Under the pieces are notes generated by a model. It was not told where the DNA came from. It was given only the letters and a program-made list of their open reading frames with translations, and did not search any database. 64,000 nt of DNA from Podarcis raffonei (taxonomy: Eukaryota > Chordata > Lepidosauria > Squamata > Lacertidae). The stretch is taken from positions 816,001 to 880,000 of the forward strand of contig NC_070619.1 of NCBI RefSeq assembly GCF_027172205.1, read 5' to 3'. A program made the position numbers and the translations under genes. The first letter of the stretch is position 1. Every line of letters begins with the position of its first letter. Below, one piece after another: positions 41,901 through 55,100 of the stretch.

Positions 41901-44900
41901 TGTTAGGAACACAGCTGGCTGCTGGGGTGAAGGCTCTGCTTGCCTCAGAGGCTCCGCATCGGGTCGCACGCAGGGATTGGGTCCCCGAGAAGCTCTGGCC
42001 ATGGAGAGAAACGTTCCATTTGCCAGGGTTGTGCCCAGCTCAATTCTGCTCTGAAGAATGTGTTGGTGAAGGCTGTCTTTCTGAATTCAGAGCTATGTGA
42101 ATGTAAGAAGAACCTGGGTGCAGCAGGGTCAGACCAAAGGGAGCCCATGCAGACAGCCCCCCAATGGGAAGCAGGACCAGAGTGCAGTGTGAGAAACTTA
42201 GATATATGTTAATTGCCAAATTAACCTCAGTTGCAGTCACCACAATGGAATGCCTGAGCGCCTTTTTTTGCAATGGGAATTATCATTCTTGTTATTCATT
42301 TAATTTCTGTATGGCTTTATATTTTAAAGAAATAATCTCAAAGTGGTTGACAAAACATTAAGACCATCAAATAAAACAATCCACAACAAAAGAAATTCAA
42401 GCTTCAAGGAAAATATTTCACATCCTTCCCTAGGTGACATTCTGCTTTCTTCATATTTTTTTACCTGCTTAATTGATAGAGCTGCCCCATAGCAGAAGTG
42501 CTCTAGGAAGGCAGTGTGGCGTAGTGCTGAGAATGTCAGACTAGGACCTGGGAGATCAGGGTTCAAATTCCCACTCTATCATGAAGCTCACGGGTTCCTT
42601 TGAGTCGGTCACAGCTTCCTAGCCTACCTCGCAGGGTCATTGTAGGGTTTAACTGAGGAGAGGGTGAACCATGGACTCTTTTCTCCAAAGTGGGATATAA
42701 ATGCAGTAAATGAGCTCTTCTGCTGACCTGCTTAAGGAAGCTGGAGGGACTAGCCAGATGGAGATGTGAGTCTCCAACCTGGTGCCCAGAGATCTCCATG
42801 TGGTCACCATTGGACCCTCGCCAGTTGCAAAGCACACCTGATGCCTGGGCGATTTTTAATGCTGCCAACCTCATGTCCTCCCAGTGGCCAATCTGAGACT
42901 CCGCTTGGGAAGCAGGACCTGAGAGCCACAGCAACTATCCCCACTTGGGGATCCCAGGGACTTCCGTTCTGCTGCAGGCTGACTCGGATGTTGTGTAGTT
43001 TCTTTGCCTCATGCAATAGCAAATGCAGCTGGTTCAAGATTCTCTGCAGCCATGAGGTCTAGAACCTTGTTTTCTTCTCCTAAAGGAAAGCAGAGGCTCT
43101 TGAATCCTGGTGTTGGCTGGATGGCCAGGCCTGCCTTCTGGCTCTTCCTCCTCTCCTGCTGGCCCCGATCTAGAGGCTTCCTCATTCTGTGCAGGTTCAG
43201 GCTGATTTGGCTGGAGCCTTAAATGGGCAGAAGAAGCAGGCACCCCGTCCCCTCCTCTCTGCTCAGAGCAGGAGTTCTGGGCTGGCTCCAGGGGCCTTTC
43301 CTGGCAGCTGACTCCCCCGGGACTCTGGCAGAGGGCCATCTGGGCATCTGGCCGGTTGTGCGGCTGACTCAGGAGACGTTCCTGGAAGGGATGAGGCACT
43401 CTGGGTCGCCCGAGGGGCTGCTGGGAAGCACCACTGAGCTGCTGTGTCAGGATGCGTCACTTGAGGGACGGGGAGGAAGGCCGGAAGGCCAGTGAGAGTG
43501 AGTGGCTGGCTGAAGGTCACCCAGTGGGCTTTGAGGTGGCTTTGGGGATTCAAACCCTGGTCTCTCAGGTCTGACACCCTAACCACTACACCACACTGCT
43601 CTCCATGAGCCTGGACGCTGATGGGAATTGTACTCCAAAGCAGCTACAGGGAAAAGGTGCCCAAAGTGGACATTTGTATTTGGAGTCACTCTTCGCAACT
43701 GTGTGTGTTCAGTGAACAAGGATAACAACAATGGGTTTTGTGCTTTTCCTGTGGCAATATTTTTATGTGGCAAACCGCCCTGAGGTCTGCGGATGAAGAG
43801 CGGTATACAAATTTAATTTTTTTAAAATAAAAAATTGTTGTTCTAGGTCAGCAGGGTAGGAGGGAATCAGAGCTGGGGAAGTAGATTCCTTTGTTCTGTG
43901 GAAAATTTGTGGGCCTGCCCCCATTTCTTTTAACTGGAGTGGATCGTTGTTTTCCAAATCAGCATTTTAAAGAAAGAAGATTTTATTTAAACCTTTGACA
44001 TGCCACTTTCTAGCTGTTCCAGCACCTATGGGGCCAGCTTTGTGCCTCCTCCAGCCTGGTCTGTTAATGATGGAGCACCCCTGGATTCCCATACTCAAGC
44101 CCTGCTTTTTGTTGGATAGAGAGCCTAGGCCCTAGGACTTCCTTTGCTCTCATTTTGAAGCCTGCAGAGCTGCTGCCAGTCAGGGCAGACTGCACTGAGC
44201 TGCACGAACCTAGAACTGAAGAGTTGGAAGTGTTCCCAAGGGTCATCTAGCTCAACTCCCTGCAATGCAGGGATTGCAACTAAAGCATTCCAGTGTAAGG
44301 CAACTCTCAATGTCCTTCAGGAAAGGGGGCAGAAAGAGACAAAAGGGTGCACCCCACCCCCATAGTTGGTTCAGCTATGTCCACCACCAGCATGTGGCCG
44401 CTGGCAGGTGTTCCTCAGGGAATGCGGCCTCTGTTTGAAAAAACCCTGCAGGGGCCACCTTGGCCTTCTCCGCTGCATTGCCAGGCTTCCTCTGACCGGA
44501 CACCAAACAGGAAGCAGCTGCAGCTGACCTCTGAGATCACTGTGCTTTTTTCCCTTCCGCTTTTTGAAAAAGGAAAAGAGTCCTGGTTGGCGTGGAAGCG
44601 GAAGGGGGACGCTTCAAGAGAGCCTCAGACTCTTCTTCTTTTCCTTCTCCTCCTCCTCCTCTTCCTCGCTGTTAGGGATAGGACTGGTCATCCTTTGTCT
44701 CACTCTCCATTTTAAGAGCTCAGAGCTGCAAAAAAACTGCAGCTTTGATCCAGATGAGCCTCTGTAAGCAGCACCCATGTGAAACCCGATAATGGAGACG
44801 GGGCAGAAACATTGTGATGGTTTCAGCAGAAATGGGGGAGAGGGCACCCACCTGCAACTCAGGCCCCCCCTCTGATGGGTTGGAGGTGCTTTGAAGTCGG

Positions 44901-46090
44901 AGGCTCCTTGACCATAGGGGCTAAAGGCAGCAGCCTCCTGGGACAGTGCTTGTGGCGGAGGGTGGGTCTGTCTTAAGAACGCAAGAAGGGTCTGCTGGAT
45001 CAGGCCAAAGGGGACCCTTCAATCCAGCATCCTCTCCTCAACAGAGGTCAGCCCAACGCCTCTTCCTGCAAACCCATAAGCAGGATCCGAGCACAAGAGC
45101 ACTCTCCCCTCCTGTGGCTTCCAGCAACTGGTATGCCTCCAGTGCTCTTGCAGTTTTCAAATCATATTTGTAGTCGAATCATAGAACTGTAGAGTTGGAA
45201 GGGACCCTGAGGGTCATCTAGCTGAACCCCCTGCAAGGCAGGAATATGCAGCTGTCCCATGCGCCAGCGATCAAACCTGCAACCTTGGTGTCATCAGCAC
45301 CATGCTCTGCAAACTCTGGATGTGCCTCTGCTAAAGCCAGACTCGCATGCCAAAAGGCTAACCTGGAAGGAAGGTGGGGTAAAAATCAGACCAGTGGGTC
45401 TCCGCTGTCTCCTGCTTTGTGAAGTGGGAGGCTGTGCTGGTTCCTTCCCTTCCCGTCTGCCAGCTGAGCTCTCTCTTCTGGCTGCTCTTGCAGCAGCTGC
45501 AGGCAACCTCCAGGAGGTTGAGAAACTGGGACATTTCCTGGGAACTTGAGCCGCTCCTCTTGCTGCGGATAATTGGGGGCCTTTGAGAGTTGGCGGAAAC
45601 CTCTTTTTCCTGAACAGTTGCTTAATTTAAATACTGGCTGGTCAAAGGAGTATTTGCTAATAATTCTCTGAGCTGGTGGCTTTCTGACTCGCGGAAGCGG
45701 GTGTTGGAGGAACACGTACCCTGTCTCGTTGCCACGTAACCCTCTGCAATAAGCTTGCAAGACTTGTCTTTGCCCTCTGAAGTCAGCTTGCATAAGAGGG
45801 GACCCCGACCCCCCCCCCCCCGCATTGTAAGAGCGACTCTCGGAGAAGCTGGACATGGATTCCCCAGGCAGGGATTCTTTAATTGCAAGTCCTGCATTGC
45901 CGGAGGTTGTGCTAAATGACCCCCAGGGTCCCTTCCAACTCTACCATTCTATGATTCTAAGTTTGGTGGGCGCTTTTCCTGCTGCTGGCCATCATATTTC
46001 ATATTTGATGAATTATTGTATTTTAATATTTTGCTGGAAGCCTCCCAGAGTGGCTTGGGAAACCCAGCCAGATGGGCGGGTCTTAAATAA

Positions 46091-46137
<47 letters not shown>

Positions 46138-49100
46138 TGATTGCTGCTTGTGTAAGTCTTTATATCAGTGGTTTCCAACAGTGTTAGAAACTCAGATACT
46201 TAACTTAATTGCCAATATACCTTAAACCTATGTTACGGTCACCACAACGGAATGTCTAGGTTCCCCTCATAGGGTTTATTAACTTCATCATTATCATTTC
46301 TATAGCACTTTATATTTTAAAGAAAAAACCTTAAAGCGGTTAAGACATCAAATAAAACAATCCAGAATAAAACAAATTCAAGCATCAAGGAGAATATTTC
46401 ACGTCCTCCTCTAAGTGACATTTGGCTCCCCCCATATTTATTTACCAACTTAATTCATAGAGCTGCCCCACAGCAGGAGGACTCTAGGAAGGCAGGGTGG
46501 TGTAGTGGTGAGAGCAATCAGAGTTTGAATCCCCACTCCCTCAGGAAACTCACTGGGCGACCTTGGAGTCTGTTGCAGCCTCTTCGCCTTCCTCGCAGGG
46601 TCATTGTAGGGATTAAGAGAGGAGTGGGGCGAACCATGGACTTCTGGGGGGAAAAGGTGAGAGATCATTGCCCTGAAGAAGCTCTTCTGCTGAGCTGCTG
46701 AAGAAAGCTGGAGATGTCATTTGTCAGTCTGGCGCCCAGTGACCTCCACGGGGTCCCAATTGGACCTGTGCTAATAGCACAACGTGCCTGGCACCTGGGG
46801 AATTTTGAACACTGGTTCCAAAACCCTTTGGGTCTACAAGATTCTCCCCTCGGCCACCTCCCCTACCCCATAAAAAGCATTATTCAGAGTAGCGGTTTCC
46901 AAACCACTGAGGAAGATTATGTGTACCCCAATAAAAGTATACAGTAACAATTGCACAGTTATTCAAAACTCAGTTAACTTCGTTTTAGTTTAATTCAAGA
47001 AGACTGAGGCACTGCTTTTCCAAGTTATTTAGCAGGGCTCTTTGCTACCACGCTCCGTAACTACTTCAGTGTTCAGAAAACTCTCTGCCATGGGGAGCTT
47101 GATGAAATGATCCCAGTTTCCCACTGTCACTTATCCGGAGTCTTAAATCACTACCTCCTGCTGCTGCCTCGCTGGGGAATCCCACAGCCCCCTTTGTGTG
47201 TGGGCTCCTCATTCTCAGTCTTTCCCAGCCTCCTTCAAACAGCAGCAGCGGCATTTCTGGTTCCCCCCACCCCCGTTTGGGATCTCGCTCTGTTGCTGCC
47301 TGCGCCCTCGGGAACCCCATGCTGGTGGCGCTGGGCTCTGCTCAGGCGGCAAGCAGCATGCAGCCGCAGTGAAGACGCGCAAACACCCACGTGCCGCGCC
47401 AGGCCAGTTTCTGAGAGCTGCAGTCTTGCATCTCAGCTGACACCACCTGCGCTGGTCTTATGTAAGCTAGCGGGTCATGGGGGGGGGAGGCATAAGAGGC
47501 ATTTTGGGGCCTCAGTGCAAGCAAAGCAAAACTCGCCTCCTTGTTCTGCGGGCTGAATGAACTTGTGGTTTCTTGTGGCCGGTCCTTGATCTTCTCATCT
47601 TGCCTTGCTGCCGTAGGCGCTTTGGAGAGAGAGATCCTCTTTGCCGTTACGGCTGTCTCTTGCAAAACTGAGCTGATGTGATGTCTGTGCCATACAGGGA
47701 GGAAGCTGTTGGGATGTTTGCCGTCCGGTCCCTGTGAGGGAAGGGGGAGCTGTCAGCTCCGGTCAGTAGCTAAACACATGGGGGATATGGTATTATTGTA
47801 TTTTAATCTTTTGTTGGAAGCCGCCCAGAGTGGCTGGGGAAACCCAGCCAGATTGGGGGGGTATAAATAGTAAATTATTATTATTACTACAGTGAACCCT
47901 CCAGATCTGAACTTGATTCGTCCTCAGGGTCCATACTAACCCTGAAAAGTCCATATCCGGAGACGCTACTTCTGTGCATGTGTGCATGGCGAAACCTGGA
48001 AGCATACACTTCTGGGTTTGCCGCATTCGTAACTTGAAATTGCATTACCTGAAGGTAACATAACCCGAGCTACCACGTTGTTGTTGTTGTTGTTTATTAT
48101 CATGGAGCAGCAAGAGTAGTTCTCCGGTGGCGGAGAAGAGATCCCAGGAGGTGGAAGCCAAGGCGCCCGAAAAGCAGCAGAGGAGTAAAAATTGGGGGAA
48201 GGAGCAGTGATAGAACCTCAAGATACATGAGCTAATTTCCAAATGGTACATTAGACCTCAGTTGCAGTCGCCACAATGGAAGGCCTGAGCGCCTTTTTTT
48301 GCAATGGGAATTATTATTCATTTTGTTCATTTAATTTCTGTATGGCTTTATATTTTAAAGAAATAATCTCAAAGTGGTTGACAACATATTAGACCACCAA
48401 ATAAAACAATCCAGAATAAAACAAATTCTAGCATCAAGGAGAGTATTTCAGGTCCTTCTCTAAGTGACATTTGTCTTTCTCCATATTTACTTACCAACTT
48501 AATTTATAGAGCTGCCCCATAGCAGAAGTGCTCTAGGGAGCAAGTGGGTGTAGTGGTTAGAGTGTTGGACGAGGACCTGGGAGATCAGGGTTCGAGTCCC
48601 CACTCCGTCATGAAGCTCACTTGGTGACCTTGGAGTCAGTCATGGCCTCTTCACCTACCTCAGAGGGCCGTTGTAGGAATTAACAGAGGGGGGAGTGAAC
48701 CATGGAGTCCTTGGGCAAAATGGTGGGAGATAAATGCAGTAAACAAGTTCTCCTGCTCATAATTCTGGAGGGACCAGCCAGAGGGAGCACATTGGCGGCC
48801 ACCTTCCCTGGCTCTTGGGGGCCAAGGGCTCCAGCTGCAGTGGCCCTCCCAGGCTTGGCAGTCTGCTTAGCACCACTGTTTCTCTCCCTCCCTCTCTCCT
48901 CCAGGGATCCGTTCTTGGGACATCGACTTGACTGCCTGCAACCTTGACCAGCAGCTGAAGCTCTTTGTCTCCCGCCACTCAGCCACCTTCTCCGATATTG
49001 TGAAAGGTAAGGAGGTAGCAGAGGCGCCATCCCTCTGACAATGTGGACTAGGGCCTCCCCACCTGCCAATGCCCTCCCTGCTCTTGGGCAGGCAAGCGTG

Positions 49101-52100
49101 TCGACAGCAGGCTCAGCTGGTCCTTGTGGGCATCTCACCCCTCCAAGAATGAGCCGGCTGTGTCCTCAGATTACTCTGCCCACCCACTCCGCCCGATGTT
49201 GAACTAACGTTGGAATGCTGGGCCAGGGAGGCTGCAGGAGCCACTGGGAAGCACCTGCTCCCTTCTTGGTCCGCAGGGCAAGAGCGTCCGCCTCCTTTCT
49301 CCTTCTGTGCAGGAGGAAGGCAAACCTTGTTTTTCTCCTGCACTGGAGACACAGTGGCCCTTGCTCGCAGGGCAAGGCTCAGGTATCAGGGTCAGAAAGT
49401 CAGATATATAAGCTGATCGTCAAATGGCACCTTAAACTGTTGCCACCACAGAACGTTTACCATTATTTTTCATTTCATTTTTATGTCGCTTCATATTTTA
49501 AAGAAAAAATCTCTGCCTGGGTGTGGAGGCCCCTCAAGTTGCCCAGCATCACCCTCAGGGCCTGCTCCTTTGGCTGCCCCTGGTATTTTGTCCATCAAAA
49601 GGGAGCCAGCGGCTTCTCAGCCGAGCGCCCAGCACCCTGATGGGACAGTTTAATGTTTTTGGAGCTCCCAGCTGGGGTAATCGCCAGAAATCTGAGGGCT
49701 CCAGTTCCACTCTGAGTTGCAGCCACTTGGTTGTCGTCAGTCTGTCTCGAGAGACCGTGGAGTGTGTCTCTGGGGGTCCAACAGCTGCATGAGCAGCACT
49801 GAAGGGACCTTTCCGAGGCACAAGCCTGGCCCATGTGTTTGGGGGTCCAGACAAGACCCCCATCTCGGCCCAGCTGACGGTGTCCAAAGGAAGGCAGAGC
49901 AAGACATGGGGCACCAGCTTGGCTGCAGGAGTTGCCGGAAGGAGACGTACAAGGTGCCCCCCCAGCCGTCTTTGGGACTCCATTCCGGATTTGTGTAGGG
50001 TTTGCTCCTGAGCCCTTTCTTCTCCTGAGGATACCCTGCAAGGTAGCAGAGATTCAGGATCAGAGTTTTGCTTCTCTGAGATGGACTCCCTTCCCTGGTG
50101 CACAAGCCCCACCTGCGGTTCCAGCCACTGCCACCCCACAAATTGATTGCTCGCCTCAAGCAGCCTTAAAATGGGCCCAGGGCCATTTTAAACTCCTCTT
50201 AATAGTTGTGCTGTGACCTTTGTGGGATCGGCGGCTGGTGAGACTCCCGGTCAGACAAACCCTCTTCAGGTGCCTTCGGGTTTCTTGAAGCCTCTCGGCC
50301 AGAGATCTCACAGGATAGGGAGGAGGAAGAGAGAGAATCCAGCACCCGCCTTGCTGGAATCTGGCAGTGCTGCACTGCCACCTTCTGGGCGGATGGAGCC
50401 TTGCAGTGGGGAGCCCTCCCCTCCAGAACCGCTGCTTTCTTCGCCATTAAACATCAGGGGAAACTTTCTGAGGGTGAGGACTGTTCAGTAGCGGGATGGA
50501 CCCCTCCCTGGAGATGTGGTGTATTCTCCTTCAAGATATCTGTCCTGGGTGCTATAACTGAGATTCCTGCATTGCAGAGGGTTGGGCTAGATGGCCCTCG
50601 GGACCCTTCCAACCCCCTACAATGTAAAGGCAAATCATATATATATCCCATTATGCACACACACAGATTCAAATGTTACAATGCAGCTTTGTCAACTGCC
50701 CTAATATCACAGAATGATCACTCCGATCCTCATTCCCACATCTCTGTCATGTTGGCTCGCCCAATATGCTAAATAAGAACCCAACTGCAAATTGTATTGC
50801 TAGGGTTCATTTGGAAAGGCATTGAGAGCCAGGCTGTCTCTATCATAATGCTGCTATGTGAATCTGTGATGCCTTGCAGGAGGTTGGGCTAGATGGCCCT
50901 TGGGGGTCCCTTCCAGTGCCACGACACTGTGGTCCTTCTACCCTGGAGCCTCCCTTTCAACTCTGTCGCCTTGTTTTCCCTCCCCAGGTCAGCGGGCTCT
51001 GCACCATCGTGGAGAACTCCTGGAGACGCTGGTGCTGCTGAACCCTTCCGACAAGTCCATCTGCAATGAGGCGAGTTGCCAGAACATGCAGCTTGAGGGC
51101 AGAAGGCTCTTGGGCTTGGGTCCTGCTTACGCTTTCTTCCCCTTGACCACTGTGAGCTCGATGGGGCCCCTTTGACCTGATCCAGCAGCCAGGCTTTTGT
51201 GGAACCTCCAGGTCCAGAGGCAGTCTATCTGGATCCCTGGGTTCTTAAGAGGGTATTTGGCCATTGCACGAAGAGGACGGTGGGCCCCCTTTGGGTGAAT
51301 TGGAGAGCCCAACTCCAGAGAACATGAATGGGTAAAATCCTGCTTCTGAAACGGGTCTTGGGGCCTGCATGGTACACCCACGCCAGCTTTGCATGGCACT
51401 GGAGGGTCCGTGGACTGTTCCCAGGGCCTGGAAATAGGAAAACCCAACAAGGCTCTAGAGTCTTTTCTGGCACTGCAGGGGGTTGGACTGGATGACTCTC
51501 AGGGTCCCTTCCAACTCTACAATTCTGTGGTTCTGTTGACAGAGGGTTGGCTGGAAATAAGCCCCAAGAGGCTGGAAATCTGAGGGCCTTCCCTCCGAGG
51601 CCTGACTTTCTCTCTCACCCTGCAGCTCTGCAACCTGGTCACGGACCCTTCGCGCCACAAGCTGCTGATCTTTGCTGGGCCCTGCATCGAGGAGACGGGG
51701 GAGCTGGTCCTGCAGACAGGCACGTTCTCCTTGCGAGACTTCATCCAGATCTTCGCCGACAAAGAGGTACGTCTCCCCAGCAGCAGCCTGGAGCAGCAGG
51801 GAGGAGTTAGCCGGTGATGCTGAATGGGATGGGGTGGCAAAAGCGGGAAGGGGCTGGCAAAGACCCTCCTCTAAATGAATCCTTCCAAACTGGGTAGGAA
51901 GCAGTTGGTGTGGAGGCTGTTACTCTGGCCAGACAGCTGAAGACCAGAGAAGAAGAAGGATGCTCTGGGCCTCATTTTACTTCCTTTTTCGTTAGAAGTA
52001 CTGTAACTATACAACCTTTAGAAGACTTCTGAAGTTTCTACTTTTAATGTTTTCTTATGCCTTTGTGTATGCTGGAAGCCACCCAGAGTGGCTGGGGCAA

Positions 52101-55100
52101 CCCAGTCATCATTAAGTTGTGATGTTAATCGTTGTTGTTGTTGTTGTAGGTTGTGATGTTAATAGTCGTTGTTGTTGTTGTAGGTTGTGATGTTAATAGT
52201 TGTTGTTGTTATACCACCATGTCCATCTGGCTGGGTTTCCACAGCCACTCTGGGCAGCTCCCAGCAGAATAGTAAAAACATGGTAAAACATTAAAAACCT
52301 TCCTATACAGGGCTGCCTTCGGATGTCTTCTAAAAGTCAAATAGTTGTTTATTTCCTTGACATCTAATGGGAGGGCGTTCCACAGGGTGGGCACCAAACG
52401 GAGAAGGCCTGGTTCCTTGTAACATCACTTCTCGCAGTGAGGGAACCAGCAGAAGACCTTGGAGGAGGACCTAGTGTCCGGACTGAATGATGGGGGTAGA
52501 GACGCTACTGGAAGGGGCAAGGTGTTTATTCCAATGTGGGAATTCACCAATAGAAGAGCTGAAAGGAGAAAGATTTTGGAAGACTTTCTGGGTGACTCTT
52601 CCGACTGGAAAAGGAACCCCAAATGATTGGCTTGCTTTATTTATTTATTTATTTATTTAACCCCACCCATCTGCCTGGGTTTCCCCAGCCACTCTGGGTG
52701 GATTCCAGCACATATAAAAATTGTAACAAAACATCAACCATTAAAAACTTCCCTGTATAGGGCTGCCTTCAGATGTCTTCAAAATTTTCATGGTTGTTCA
52801 GCTGCCGTTTGATGGGAGGTGGCTCCCTGTTGCTTCACATAATTGCAATGAGGGAACCCCCAGAAAACCCTGAGAGCTGGACCTCTGTGTCCAGGGTGGA
52901 CATTTGGGATGGAGACACTCCTTCAGGTATGCAGGGCGGAAGCACCAACACTTTGAATTGTTCTCGGAAGCGTATTGGGAGCGAGTGAAGATCCTTTAGT
53001 ACCAGTGTTATGTGGTCACTACAGTATATGGTGCATAGTGCACTGACACCTCTCTCTCTTTTGCCAGGTTGGGGAGTTGCTCAGCTCTGCAGACCCATCT
53101 GCCAGGACCAGCCTGACGGTCATTTGCCCGGACTTTGGGGAATGGAAAGCTTCCCGGCTGGGTCAGCACAACCTGTTGGACTTCATTGACCTGCGCTTCA
53201 ACCCGGGCCCCGTGCTGCCCGAGATGGAGGGCCTGCAGGAGTTCCTGGAGTACCTCTCAGAGTCGCTGGACCCCCCGTCGCCCTTTGACCTCCTGGAGCC
53301 ACCCAGCACCGTCGGCTTCCTGAAGCTGTCCCGCCCCTGCTGCTATATCTTCCCTGGCGGCAGGGGTGACTCGGCCTTCTTTGCTGTCAACGGCTTCAAC
53401 ATCCTGGTCAATGGTGGCTCCAACCCCCGCTCGTCCTTCTGGAAGCTGGTGTGCCACCTCGACCGCATCGACTCCATCTTGGTGACGCACGTGGGCACTG
53501 ACAGCCTACCCGGCGTCAACAGCCTGCTGCAGAGGAAGCTGGCCGAGATGGAAGAGGATCCCTCCTCGCAGGGCTCGCCAAACGAGGACTCGGTGAAGAA
53601 CCTCATCTCCCCAGAGCTGGGCGTCGTCTTCCTCAACGCCTCCGAGAAGCTTAAGACCATTGCCGGTGACTCGGGCGTCCTGAAGAGCTGTGATGAGGCC
53701 AGCTTGGCGCTCCACTACCTGGACAAGCTGGGCATCCAGCCCAGCCCACTCTGCAGGGACAGCGGCCCCAAGGTGGAGCCCACTGTCCTCTTCCAGAAGA
53801 TGGGCGTCGGGCGCTTAGATATGTACATCCTGAACCCGGTGAAAGGCAGCAAGGAGCTGGAGGTCCTGATGCAGCACTGGTGCGGCAACGGCTGCCCCCA
53901 GGGGCTGGAGCTGCCCCTGCACTGCGTGACCTCCATCTGTGCCCTCCTGGTCTGGCACCCCGTCAGCCCCACAGAGAAGATCGTCCGGGTCTTGTTCCCC
54001 GGCTGCACGCCCCAGAGCAAGATCCTGGAGGGGCTGGAGAAGGTCCGGCACTTGGAGTTCCTCAAACATCCGGTGGTCACCCAGAAGGACCTGGAGCCAG
54101 GGTCCTCCTTGGGCAGCACCCCACAAAGCCAGCAGAAGAGGACCACCAGCCAGGAGAGCCTCAAGTCTGGCTCCAGGCTGAGCCTCCCAGAGCCCAAGGA
54201 AAGGAGGGAGGCAAAGGCGGCCGGCCCCAGAGAGCGCCCCCTGGCGCCCAGCGAGACCTCAAAGGGCAGCCTGGAGGAGGAGCAGGCCAAGGAGACTCGT
54301 ACCAAGGGGGAGCCGTCTTCTGCTGTGAGGCCCAAGCAGCTGAAGGAGAAGCCGGTGGCCAAGAAGGACACAAAAAAACCATTGCCAAAGAATGACGCTG
54401 CCCCCCCAGGAAAGGTGCCCAAACGGGAGGTGAAGGTGGATCCCCCCAGGAGGGAGACGGCGGCCAAGAAGGAGGCGAAGGCAGAGGAGAAGGCAGCAGT
54501 GAGGCAGCCGAGTCGGGAGCTGAGGAGGTCAGCCAGCGCGGAAGCCAAGAGGCCCCCCACCAAGATGGGCAGCTTCAAGAAGACCCTCCCCAGCCTCAAG
54601 AAGGAGGCGGAGAAGCCGAAAGCCCAGCCTTTGAAAGAGGCTCCTCTCAAGATGCCCAGCGGCACCAAGGGGGCAGCAGGTGGCTTCTCAGACGGGTCCA
54701 AGTTGTCAACGGAGAATGGGGCGAGGGAGGACTCTCAGCCAGAGGTCCTGGGGGCTGAGTCGACAGACGAGGGCATCACTACAGCGGAGAGCGAGCTGGA
54801 GCCATCGCCGCTGGAGTATCCCGGGAACGGGGTGCTGGCGGCCCAGAACGGCCTGTGCACGGGGGGAGACCCTGAGAGCCCCCAGCCCTTCCGGCACCTG
54901 GAGGCCAGCTCTCCGCTGAGGGGTGCAGGCCCCCCATCGCCACTGGCTAAGACCCCCAAGAGTGAGCGGAGCGTCAACTTTGAGCAGACCCCCACGGGCA
55001 CGCAGGCAGGGCTCCACCCCGAGGGCGAGGAGGCTTGGGGCAGCTCCGAAGAGAAGACCCTGGAAATGATGTCTCCGGCCACCTCAGGCCCGGCCAGCGC

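Noticed and set aside
47107-47556. 149-codon open frame on + in MAP1S intron 1
   Set aside because: Low-complexity Pro/Leu/Ser-rich translation, no family match and no supporting neighbours.
53715-54701. 328-codon antisense frame over MAP1S exon 5
   Set aside because: Shadow of the GC-rich sense exon; its translation is Ser/Leu/Gly-rich without domains.
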